Part shown: positions 6,225 through 11,770 of the stretch, piece after piece
Layout of the letters: each line of letters starts with the position of its first letter
Position numbering within the stretch: the first letter of the stretch is position 1
Source of the DNA: Limousia pullorum
GTDB lineage: Bacteria; Bacillota; Clostridia; Oscillospirales; Acutalibacteraceae
Direction of reading: 5' to 3'
Length of the DNA: 11,770 nucleotides
Assembly (NCBI GenBank): GCA_018714545.1
Contig: DVNG01000018.1
Location: 1-11,770 of the forward strand
The notes under the pieces: generated by a model
What the model was told of the DNA's origin: nothing
Database searches by the model: none
What the model saw: only the letters and a program-made list of their open reading frames with translations
Translations under genes and position numbers: made by a program

Positions 6225-6253
6225 TTGACTTTTGCTGACTTTAATGGTACATT
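6225..6253 (+). promoter_or_regulatory. Sigma-A promoter of hrcA-grpE-dnaK
   Basis: The -35 TTGACT (6225-6230), a 17-base spacer and -10 TACATT (6248-6253) preceded by TGG place the transcription start near 6260, just before CIRCE. Repression by HrcA would then act at transcription initiation or early elongation. Confidence 0.75.
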
Positions 6254-6263
6254 ATAGATGTAG

Positions 6264-6290
6264 TTAGCACTCGGGTTTATAGAGTGCTAA
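6264..6290 (+). promoter_or_regulatory. CIRCE operator (HrcA binding site)
   Basis: TTAGCACTC (6264-6272), nine bases, then GAGTGCTAA (6282-6290) match the CIRCE consensus at every position. HrcA binds this inverted repeat and represses the operon until heat or unfolded protein titrates its GroEL partner. It lies between the promoter and hrcA, so hrcA is autoregulated. Confidence 0.97.
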
Positions 6291-6310
6291 TGAATAACGG
6301 CGATTGATTT

Positions 6311-6316
6311 GAGGTG
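6311..6316 (+). promoter_or_regulatory. Ribosome binding site deciding the hrcA start
   Basis: GAGGTG lies six bases before ATG 6323. The in-frame GTG at 6314 is part of this element itself and cannot be the start. Confidence 0.75.
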
Positions 6317-6322
6317 AGTGAA

Positions 6323-7351
6323 ATGCAGCTTACACAGAGAAAACAAAAAATCTTATCCGCCGTTGCAGAAAACTATCTGATGACCGGTGAACCGGTGGGC
6401 TCCAAGTTTCTTCAGACCGAAACGGATTTGAATGTATCCTCGGCAACAATAAGAAACGAGCTTGCGGACCTTTCCGCAATGGGTTATCTTGAACAGCCTC
6501 ACACTTCCGCAGGAAGAATCCCCACTTTGATGGGACTTAGGTATTATATAGATAACCTCATGGAGATAAAGCCCATAAACCCCAGGGTTGCAGAGTACAT
6601 CACAAGGTCGCTGGAGTCGCATTTTGAAGCTCCTGAAAGCATATTGTCCGAAGCCTCAAAGGTTGTGGCAACGGTCACGGGACTTACAGCGATAACCACA
6701 ACGCCTCCTTCTGAGGACGTGAGAGTTCACAGACTCCACTTTGTACAGACAGGAAGGCACACGGGAATGACGGTGCTTGTGACCTCCTCGGGAATGATTA
6801 AGACCCAGCTTTTCAGAACAGAGTTTGTTTTGACACCTGAAATGCTCAGGGTGTTTGATGCGGCTTTAAACGAGTGCTTTGCGGGAATGCCCCTTGAGGA
6901 CATCACCATTCCCTTTATCCAGACCACGGCGGCATCATTCGGAAATCTTTCATTGTTTATGCCAAGCGTGCTGGTTTCGGTAAGTGAAGCGGCTCAGCAG
7001 GCGACAAAAACCCAGATGACAGTTTCCGGTATGACTAATCTTATGTTCTCCGGCGGAGAATATATGACAGATGTAAGGGCGGCAGTTAGTTTTTTAAACG
7101 ACAGAGAAAGACTCTCTGAACTGCTCCATACAAAGGTTTCCGAAAACCGTATATTTATAGGTGAGGAAAGCGGAGAGCCGGAGCTTAAAAACTGCTCGCT
7201 GGTGGTATCGAGATACGATATTGCAGGCAGAACGGCGGGAGCCGTAGCAGCGGTAGGAATAGGAAGAATTGATTTTGCGGCGGTTATGTCGGTTGTAAAG
7301 TTTACAGCAGAGAAAGCCGGAAATCTTATAAATGAACTGGTTGAAGTTTAA
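6323..7351 (+). CDS. hrcA: Heat-inducible transcription repressor HrcA
   Basis: HrcA is a dimeric repressor that binds CIRCE and depends on GroEL for activity. This protein has 342 residues, the usual size. The N-terminal winged helix (about residues 1-70) shows the family signature: TQRKQKIL near the start, EPVGSKFL, then NVSSATIRNELADL as the recognition region, and GYLEQPHTSAGRIPT as the wing. The C-terminal part (from about 100) is the GAF-like dimerisation and inserted domains. Start ATG 6323 is chosen over GTG 6314 from the ribosome binding site. It is the first gene of the chaperone operon, 33 bases after the CIRCE that it should bind, with grpE starting 54 bases after its stop. Confidence 0.97.
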   Translation: MQLTQRKQKILSAVAENYLMTGEPVGSKFLQTETDLNVSSATIRNELADLSAMGYLEQPHTSAGRIPTLMGLRYYIDNLMEIKPINPRVAEYITRSLESHFEAPESILSEASKVVATVTGLTAITTTPPSEDVRVHRLHFVQTGRHTGMTVLVTSSGMIKTQLFRTEFVLTPEMLRVFDAALNECFAGMPLEDITIPFIQTTAASFGNLSLFMPSVLVSVSEAAQQATKTQMTVSGMTNLMFSGGEYMTDVRAAVSFLNDRERLSELLHTKVSENRIFIGEESGEPELKNCSLVVSRYDIAGRTAGAVAAVGIGRIDFAAVMSVVKFTAEKAGNLINELVEV

Positions 7352-7405
7352 AAGTTAACTATAATATATAAATAAAAATCCCTTTCATTTTAAGGAGATG
7401 AAAAC

Positions 7406-7960
7406 ATGGGTAAGAAAAAAGAAGAGAAGAACACCGAAGCTCAGGAAACCAAGGTTCAGACTGAGGCTGAGGCAAATCAGGAGCCTGTGGAAGAAACACA
7501 GGACAAAAATGCAGAAGAGCTTAAAAAGGCTCAGGACGCATTGGCGGCTCAAAAGGACAGCTATTTAAGACTTGCCGCAGAGTACGACAACTACAGAAAG
7601 CGCACTCAGGCGGAAAAGCTTTCAATTTATGACGACGCTACTGCAAAGGCAGTTGAACAGCTTTTGCCTGTAGCAGACAGCATTGATATGGCACTGATGA
7701 ATATGGGCGACGCTCCGGATGAATTTAAAAAAGGACTTGAGCTTGTAAAAAATCAGCTTGCCGCATCACTTGCTAAATTAAAGGTTGAGGTTTTCGGAGA
7801 AGTTGGAGAAGAGTTCAACCCGGAAATTCACAACGCAATTTCCACAGCGGAAAATGCAGAGCTTGGTAAAAACACAATCTCTCAGGTTTTCCAGAAAGGT
7901 TACAAAATAGGAAACAGAGTAATCAGACACGCAATGGTGCAGGTTGCCAACTGTGACTGA
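7406..7960 (+). CDS. grpE: Nucleotide exchange factor GrpE
   Basis: GrpE releases ADP from DnaK and acts as a thermosensor in the Hsp70 cycle. The protein has 184 residues. The first 35 are a charged, disordered Glu/Lys/Gln-rich tail. A long dimerisation helix follows, including the conserved YLRLAAEYDNYRKRTQAEK (about residues 53-71), and then a four-helix bundle segment. The C-terminal beta-wing that contacts DnaK contains VGEEFNPEIHNAIS and ends in the family motif QKGYKIGNRVIRHAMVQVA. Its ATG has AAGGAG eight bases upstream. It lies between hrcA and dnaK, as in most Clostridia and Bacilli. Confidence 0.97.
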   Translation: MGKKKEEKNTEAQETKVQTEAEANQEPVEETQDKNAEELKKAQDALAAQKDSYLRLAAEYDNYRKRTQAEKLSIYDDATAKAVEQLLPVADSIDMALMNMGDAPDEFKKGLELVKNQLAASLAKLKVEVFGEVGEEFNPEIHNAISTAENAELGKNTISQVFQKGYKIGNRVIRHAMVQVANCD

Positions 7961-8020
7961 TAAAAATTAAACAGACAACATACTAATTTATGATATAAGT
8001 ATTATCGGGAGGAATTTATT

Positions 8021-9886
8021 ATGGCAAAGACAATAGGTATAGATTTAGGTACAACAAACTCTTGTGTAGCAGTTATCGAAGGCGGCGAGCCTGTAGTTAT
8101 CCCTAACGCTGAGGGTTCAAGAACAACTCCGTCAGTTGTAGCATTTAAGGGCGGCGAGAGACTTGTAGGTCAGGTTGCAAAGCGTCAGGCTATCACAAAC
8201 CCTAACACAGTTTCTTCAATCAAAAGAGAGATGGGCTCCGACTACAAGGTAAATATCGAGGGCAAGAGCTACACACCACAGGAAATTTCCGCTATGATTC
8301 TTCAAAAGCTTAAGGCTGATGCAGAAGCATATCTCGGCGAGAAAGTAACACAGGCAGTTATCACAGTTCCTGCATACTTCACAGACGCACAGCGTCAGGC
8401 AACAAAGGACGCAGGTAAGATTGCAGGCCTTGACGTTAAGAGAATTATCAACGAGCCAACAGCTGCGGCTCTTTCATATGGTATAGACAAGGAAAAAGAC
8501 CAGAAGGTTATGGTTTACGACTTGGGCGGCGGTACATTCGATGTATCCATCATTGAGATGGGCGACGGCGTTCAGGAGGTTTTGGCAACAGCAGGTAACA
8601 ACCGTCTCGGCGGCGACGACTTTGACCAGAGAATTATCAACTGGATGATCCAGGGCTTTAAGACAGAAACAGGTATCGACCTTTCAGGCGATAAGATGGC
8701 TATGCAGAGACTTAAAGAAGCTGCTGAAAAGGCAAAGATTGACCTTTCAGGTATCACAACAGCAAGCATTAACCTTCCATTTATCACAGCAGACGCAACA
8801 GGTCCTAAGCACCTTGACATGACTCTTACAAGAGCAAAGTTCAACGAGCTTACTTCAGACCTTGTTGAAAGCACAATGGGTCCTGTTAGACGTGCTCTTT
8901 CCGACAGCGGACTTCAGATCGGCGAAATCGATAAGGTTTTGATGGTTGGCGGTTCTTCAAGAATTCCGGCTGTTCAGGAAGCTGTTAAGAACTTTATCGG
9001 CAAAGAGCCATTCAAGGGCATTAACCCTGACGAGTGCGTTGCAGTAGGTGCTGCTATCCAGGGCGGCGTTCTCGGCGGCGAAGTTGAAGGACTTCTCCTT
9101 TTGGACGTTACTCCGCTTTCACTTGGTGTTGAAACAATGGGCGGCGTTATGACAAAGGTTATCGACAGAAACACAACAATCCCAACAAAGAAGAGCCAGA
9201 TTTTCTCAACTGCTGCTGACAATCAGACACAGGTTGAAATCAACGTTCTCCAGGGTGAGCGTGAATTTGCAAGAGATAACAAGCAGCTGGGTCTCTTTAC
9301 ACTTTCCGGCATTGCTCCGGCAATGAGAGGTGTTCCTCAGATCGAAGTTACATTTGATATAGATGCTAACGGTATCGTTAACGTATCCGCTAAGGACCTT
9401 GGCACAGGCAAGGAGCAGAAGATTACAATCAGCTCTTCAACAAATATGTCCAAGGACGATATCGACAGAGCAGTTAGAGAAGCAGAGCAGTATGCAGCAG
9501 AGGATAAGAAGCGCCGTGAAGAGGTTGACGCTAAGAACGAAGCTGAGAACATGGCATATCAGGCTGAGAAGCTTGTAAACGAGAGCGGCGACAAGATGGA
9601 TGTTGCCGACAAGGAAGCTCTCAAGACAAAGGCTGCTGCTGTTAAGGACGCTATCGCTAAGAACGATAAGACAATGATTGACGCTGCTAAGGAAGACCTC
9701 CAGAAGAAGCTCTATGAGGTTTCTTCAAAGATGTATCAGCAGGCTGCTCCACAGCAGAACCCACAGGGCGCACCTGACATGGGCAACATGGGCGGCAATC
9801 CTTACGGCCAGGCTCCAAACGGCGGCGCACAGCCAAACGGAAACGTTTATGACGCCGACTTTACAGATGTTGACGGTCAGAACTAA
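8021..9886 (+). CDS. dnaK: Hsp70 chaperone DnaK
   Basis: DnaK is the ATP-dependent Hsp70 that holds and refolds exposed hydrophobic segments. The 621-residue protein has all three Hsp70 signatures: IDLGTTNS (7-14), VYDLGGGTFDVSII (165-178) and VLMVGGSSRIPAVQ (306-319). The interdomain linker LLLLDVTPLS (358-367) precedes the substrate-binding beta-sandwich and helical lid. The tail is rich in Gln, Gly, Asn and Pro and ends in an acidic DADFTDVDGQN. It lacks the roughly 24-residue segment after SSIKREMG (about residue 72) that proteobacterial DnaK carries, which marks a Gram-positive type. ATG 8021 follows GGGAGGA at seven bases. It lies 60 bases after grpE. Its codon choice looks more uniform than its neighbours, as expected for high expression. 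Confidence 0.99.
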   Translation: MAKTIGIDLGTTNSCVAVIEGGEPVVIPNAEGSRTTPSVVAFKGGERLVGQVAKRQAITNPNTVSSIKREMGSDYKVNIEGKSYTPQEISAMILQKLKADAEAYLGEKVTQAVITVPAYFTDAQRQATKDAGKIAGLDVKRIINEPTAAALSYGIDKEKDQKVMVYDLGGGTFDVSIIEMGDGVQEVLATAGNNRLGGDDFDQRIINWMIQGFKTETGIDLSGDKMAMQRLKEAAEKAKIDLSGITTASINLPFITADATGPKHLDMTLTRAKFNELTSDLVESTMGPVRRALSDSGLQIGEIDKVLMVGGSSRIPAVQEAVKNFIGKEPFKGINPDECVAVGAAIQGGVLGGEVEGLLLLDVTPLSLGVETMGGVMTKVIDRNTTIPTKKSQIFSTAADNQTQVEINVLQGEREFARDNKQLGLFTLSGIAPAMRGVPQIEVTFDIDANGIVNVSAKDLGTGKEQKITISSSTNMSKDDIDRAVREAEQYAAEDKKRREEVDAKNEAENMAYQAEKLVNESGDKMDVADKEALKTKAAAVKDAIAKNDKTMIDAAKEDLQKKLYEVSSKMYQQAAPQQNPQGAPDMGNMGGNPYGQAPNGGAQPNGNVYDADFTDVDGQN

Positions 9887-9903
9887 TTGATTGAAAATAC
9901 TAA

Positions 9904-9931
9904 AAGGCGGCGGCAGTAATGCTGTCGCCTT
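9904..9931 (+). terminator. Hairpin after dnaK, possible weak terminator or 3' stabiliser
   Basis: A 12-bp stem (9904-9915 with 9920-9931, starting AAGGCG and including two G-U pairs) is capped by a GTAA tetraloop, a stable GNRA type. No T-run follows, so it is a poor intrinsic terminator. It may instead protect the dnaK 3' end or mark a processing site, letting some transcripts continue into dnaJ. Confidence 0.5.
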
Positions 9932-9972
9932 GACTTGTGATTTAAGATAAAATAAAAAATCTTTAAAAATAC

Positions 9973-10002
9973 TTGACAGACAGCGGTGTTATTAAATATA
10001 TT
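9973..10002 (+). promoter_or_regulatory. Separate promoter of dnaJ
   Basis: The perfect -35 TTGACA (9973-9978), an 18-base spacer and -10 TATATT (9997-10002) put the start near 10009. No CIRCE is present. This suggests that dnaJ can be expressed apart from the HrcA-controlled genes. Confidence 0.65.
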
Positions 10003-10010
10003 ATTATAGG

Positions 10011-10025
10011 TCTGACATTGTCAGA
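10011..10025 (+). promoter_or_regulatory. Perfect palindrome at the dnaJ transcription start
   Basis: TCTGACA, one base, then TGTCAGA form a perfect 7-1-7 inverted repeat just downstream of the dnaJ -10, where an operator would block initiation. It is not CIRCE. A partial match to the CtsR heptad repeat also overlaps it, but at only about 11 of 15 defined positions. The binding protein is unknown. Confidence 0.45.
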
Positions 10026-10028
10026 GTC

Positions 10029-10075
10029 AAAACCTTGTTATGGTTTTACGGTGCAAAACGACTGCATTATTTTTT
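10029..10075 (+). promoter_or_regulatory. dnaJ leader with alternative short stems
   Basis: AAAACC (10029-10034) can pair with GGTTTT (10042-10047). GTTTT (10043-10047) can instead pair with AAAAC (10055-10059). TGCA (10052-10055) can pair with TGCA (10063-10066), which is followed by TTATTTTTT. The layout resembles an attenuator, but all stems are only 4-6 bp and may be chance. Confidence 0.25.
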
Positions 10076-10082
10076 AAAAGTT

Positions 10083-10088
10083 AGGTGA
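10083..10088 (+). promoter_or_regulatory. Ribosome binding site deciding the dnaJ start
   Basis: AGGTGA lies five bases before TTG 10094. The upstream in-frame GTG at 10085 is part of this element, so it is not a usable start. Confidence 0.65.
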
Positions 10089-10093
10089 GAAAT

Positions 10094-11245
10094 TTGGCAG
10101 ATAAAAGAGATTATTACGAGGTTCTGGGTATCAATAAGGATGCCTCAGAAGATGACATAAAAAAAGCTTTCCGTAAAATGGCTAAAAAATATCACCCTGA
10201 CCTTAACCCCGGTGATAAAGAGGCGGAAGCTAAATTTAAAGAGGTAAACGAAGCCTACGAGGTTTTGTCGGATAAGGAGAAAAGGGCAAGATATGACCAG
10301 TTCGGTCATGCAGGAGTTGACCCCAACTTCGGCGCAGGCGGAGCAGGCGGCAGTCCTTTCGGTCAGGACATTGACCTTGGAGATATATTCAACAGCTTTT
10401 TCGGAGGTTTCGGCGGATTTGGCGGCAGAAGAAGCGCAAATCCTAACGCCCCTGTCCGTGGCACTGATGTTGAAACAACAATTTATATTTCTTTTGAAGA
10501 GGCGGCAAAGGGCGCTAAAAAACAGGTTAATTACAACCATATTACAACATGCGATGAGTGTAACGGCACAGGCGCACAGAAAGGTACTTCACCGAAAACC
10601 TGTCCAACCTGCGGCGGCTCTGGTCATGTTACAATAAATCAGAGAACACCTTTCGGCGTTGTTCAGACCTCAAGAGTCTGCGACACCTGTAAGGGTAAGG
10701 GAAGAGTTGTTGATAACCCATGTAAGAAGTGCGGCGGCAACGGCAGAGTTAAGAGAAACGGAACAGTTGACGTTACTATTCCCGCAGGTATCAATGAGGG
10801 TCAGATTTTAAATGTAGCCGGAAGAGGCAACAGCGGTACAAACGGAGGCCCGGCAGGCGACCTTCATGTATATATAAATGTAAGACCTCACCCGATATTC
10901 GAGCGCCGTGGTGACGATGTATGGTGTGAAATCCCGATTACATTTGCTCAGGCGGCTTTGGGTGCAGAAATCACCGTTCCTACAATCGACGGAAAGATAA
11001 AGTACAGCGTTCACGAGGGAACACAGCCTAACGATATCTTTAAGCTTAAAGGCAAAGGTATTCCGCACCTTGGCGGAAGAGGCAGAGGCGACCAGTATGT
11101 TAAGGTCACAATCGAAGTTCCTAAGAACCTTACAAATGCTCAGAGAGAGCTTATTAAGAAGCTTGACAACTCAACGGGAGAGAAAAATTACGCCCAGAGA
11201 AAGGGCTTCTTTGAGAAGATAAAGAGAATGTTTGAAGAGAACTGA
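10094..11245 (+). CDS. dnaJ: Hsp40 co-chaperone DnaJ
   Basis: DnaJ delivers unfolded clients to DnaK and stimulates its ATPase. The protein has 383 residues. The J-domain (about 1-70) carries the essential HPD at 34-36. A Gly/Phe-rich linker follows (about 74-112). Four CxxCxGxG zinc repeats begin at C153, C170, C196 and C210 and bind two zinc ions. C-terminal beta-sandwich domains bind clients, and the conserved GRGNSGTNGGPAGDLHVYI and GRGRGDQYVKV are visible. The start is TTG 10094, giving the standard M-ADKRDYYEVLG beginning; GTG 10085 would fall in the ribosome binding site. It is a full type I DnaJ, 207 bases after dnaK, with its own promoter and a leader of about 85 bases. Confidence 0.98.
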   Translation: MADKRDYYEVLGINKDASEDDIKKAFRKMAKKYHPDLNPGDKEAEAKFKEVNEAYEVLSDKEKRARYDQFGHAGVDPNFGAGGAGGSPFGQDIDLGDIFNSFFGGFGGFGGRRSANPNAPVRGTDVETTIYISFEEAAKGAKKQVNYNHITTCDECNGTGAQKGTSPKTCPTCGGSGHVTINQRTPFGVVQTSRVCDTCKGKGRVVDNPCKKCGGNGRVKRNGTVDVTIPAGINEGQILNVAGRGNSGTNGGPAGDLHVYINVRPHPIFERRGDDVWCEIPITFAQAALGAEITVPTIDGKIKYSVHEGTQPNDIFKLKGKGIPHLGGRGRGDQYVKVTIEVPKNLTNAQRELIKKLDNSTGEKNYAQRKGFFEKIKRMFEEN

Positions 11246-11261
11246 TACATTTGCATAAACA

Positions 11262-11309
11262 GACGCCATGTAAGAGATTATAAAAATAATTGTTTCACAA
11301 CATGGCGTC
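11262..11309 (+). terminator. Inverted repeat after dnaJ, possible terminator
   Basis: A perfect 10-bp stem, GACGCCATGT (11262-11271) with its complement at 11300-11309, encloses 28 A/T-rich bases that can form a small inner TTAT/ATAA stem. AATTTGTATTT follows, which is only moderately U-rich. It begins 16 bases after the dnaJ stop. The long loop makes termination inefficient, so readthrough into prmA is plausible. Confidence 0.4.
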
Positions 11310-11323
11310 AATTTGTATTTACA

Positions 11324-11360
11324 GGAGATTTCTTGAAGGACGCTGTCCCTTTGAAATCCC
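11324..11360 (+). other. Imperfect hairpin in the dnaJ-prmA intergenic region
   Basis: The outer pairing GGAGATTTC with GAAATCCC (one bulged A) encloses an inner AAGGAC with GTCCCTT (one bulge) and a three-base loop. An A-rich tract follows, so it is not a plus-strand terminator. It may be part of a structured prmA leader. Confidence 0.4.
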
Positions 11361-11419
11361 AAAATAAAAAATAAAAAAGAAAACCCAAATGCGAGCGAGC
11401 CATTCTAAAGAATAAAAAG

Positions 11420-11477
11420 AAGGTTTCGTCCGACCTGTGATGAAGTTAATTTCTAAGATGAACCTTTGCAGGTCGGA
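11420..11477 (+). promoter_or_regulatory. Structured prmA leader with two interlocking stems
   Basis: Stem B is a perfect 9-bp pair, TCCGACCTG (11429-11437) with CAGGTCGGA (11469-11477). Stem A is AAGGTT (11420-11425) with AACCTT (11461-11466), extendable by G-U pairs. The order A, B, A', B' means that the stems form a pseudoknot or exclude each other. B' ends eight bases before the AAAGGAGG ribosome binding site of prmA, so folding could affect translation. Stem A may be chance. Confidence 0.4.
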
Positions 11478-11501
11478 AATAAAAAAAGGAGGAAGAAAGG
11501 C

Positions 11502-11770
11502 ATGGAGTGGACAGAGATAAATATTTCAGTTTTGCCCCAGGATGCGGATAAGGCTGGAGATATTGCCCAGATGGTTGTACCTTACGGAATTTATATTGAG
11601 GACTACACAGAACTCGAGGAGCAGGTTCAGGAGATTGCACATATTGATTTGATTGACGAGGAGCTTTTGCAAAAGGACAGAAGCCGTGCGATTATCCACG
11701 TTTATATAAGCCCTGAGGAAAATCCAGCAGAGGCTATCGCTTTTCTCAGCGAAAGATATACAGCAGAGGG
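11502..11770 (+). CDS. prmA: Ribosomal protein L11 methyltransferase PrmA, N-terminal part
   Basis: PrmA trimethylates lysines and the N-terminus of ribosomal protein L11 using S-adenosylmethionine. Only the first 89 codons are in the window; the catalytic domain lies beyond 11770. The visible part is the N-terminal L11-recognition domain of the clostridial type: it opens MEWTEINISV, then AQMVVPYGIYIEDYTELEE, EIAHIDLIDEELL and ISPEENPAEAIAFLSERY. The ATG at 11502 has AAAGGAGG with about nine bases spacing. Position right after dnaJ is the standard clostridial gene order and supports the call. No convincing promoter is seen in the 256 bases before it, so it probably depends on readthrough from dnaJ. 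Confidence 0.9.
   Translation, partial: MEWTEINISVLPQDADKAGDIAQMVVPYGIYIEDYTELEEQVQEIAHIDLIDEELLQKDRSRAIIHVYISPEENPAEAIAFLSERYTAE

Larger units (their letters stand above)
5988..6322. other. Divergent intergenic region between two operons
   Basis: This 335-base A/T-rich gap carries the minus-strand promoter of the acidic-tail operon (6058-6087) and, facing away, the hrcA promoter and CIRCE (6225-6290). A small inverted repeat, GTAGT/ACTAC with a 7-base loop, lies at about 6021-6037 in the minus-strand leader. I see nothing definite between about 6090 and 6220. Confidence 0.7.

Noticed and set aside
6196..6228. Ten-residue open frame with an AAAGGTGA site upstream of the hrcA promoter
   Set aside because: No promoter is visible in front of it, it ends inside the hrcA -35 element, and its very A-rich codons look like background.
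7352..7405. TATAAT-like sequence between hrcA and grpE
   Set aside because: No acceptable -35 stands 16-18 bases before it; grpE is best explained as part of the hrcA operon.
7961..8020. Possible promoter or second CIRCE before dnaK
   Set aside because: The A/T-rich gap has no inverted repeat and no paired -35/-10 elements.
8572..9552. Long minus-strand open frames within dnaK
   Set aside because: They are antisense shadows of a highly biased coding sequence, with no ribosome binding sites or recognisable domains.
10005..10035. CtsR binding site in the dnaJ promoter
   Set aside because: GGTC...TGTCA has the right 10-base phase, but several consensus A positions are wrong; the perfect palindrome is a better description.

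Overview
The window looks like chromosomal DNA of a low-to-moderate GC Gram-positive bacterium of the class Clostridia, most likely in the Oscillospiraceae/Ruminococcaceae neighbourhood. This rests on the gene order hrcA-grpE-dnaK-dnaJ-prmA, a perfect CIRCE operator, a Gram-positive-type DnaK that lacks the extra nucleotide-binding-domain segment of proteobacterial DnaK, GGAGG-type ribosome binding sites, and a PrmA N-terminus of the clostridial type. The species cannot be named from sequence alone.

Layout. (1) 1 to about 1289, minus strand: an IS3-family insertion sequence (OrfA and OrfB) whose far end lies before base 1. A strong hairpin covers the OrfA ribosome binding site. (2) 1321-3186, minus: a two-gene unit with its own promoter, encoding an RlmI-like 23S rRNA methyltransferase and a DUF1349 protein. 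The IS sits just beyond its 3' end, in the same orientation. (3) 3195-4040, minus: a Cof/YidA-type HAD phosphatase with its own extended -10 promoter. (4) 4097-4254, minus: a self-contained tRNA-Ala(CGC) unit with promoter, encoded CCA and terminator. (5) 4309-6087, minus: a three-gene unit with a consensus promoter and a clean terminator, encoding a membrane protein with a very acidic tail, a small three-helix membrane protein and a GNAT acetyltransferase. (6) 6225-11770, plus: the heat-shock chaperone cluster. A promoter plus CIRCE drives hrcA-grpE-dnaK. dnaJ has a second promoter with a palindrome at its likely start site, and prmA runs off the window end after a structured intergenic region.

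How the genes work together. HrcA represses its own operon through CIRCE. DnaK, DnaJ and GrpE form the Hsp70 folding cycle, and PrmA and the RlmI-like enzyme modify the ribosome. The housekeeping content is conventional. The parts that merit a second look are the RNA structures (IS hairpin, dnaJ leader, dnaJ-prmA intergenic region) and the uncharacterised charge-segregated membrane protein operon. I found no CRISPR array, prophage, toxin-antitoxin pair or clearly novel multi-gene system.
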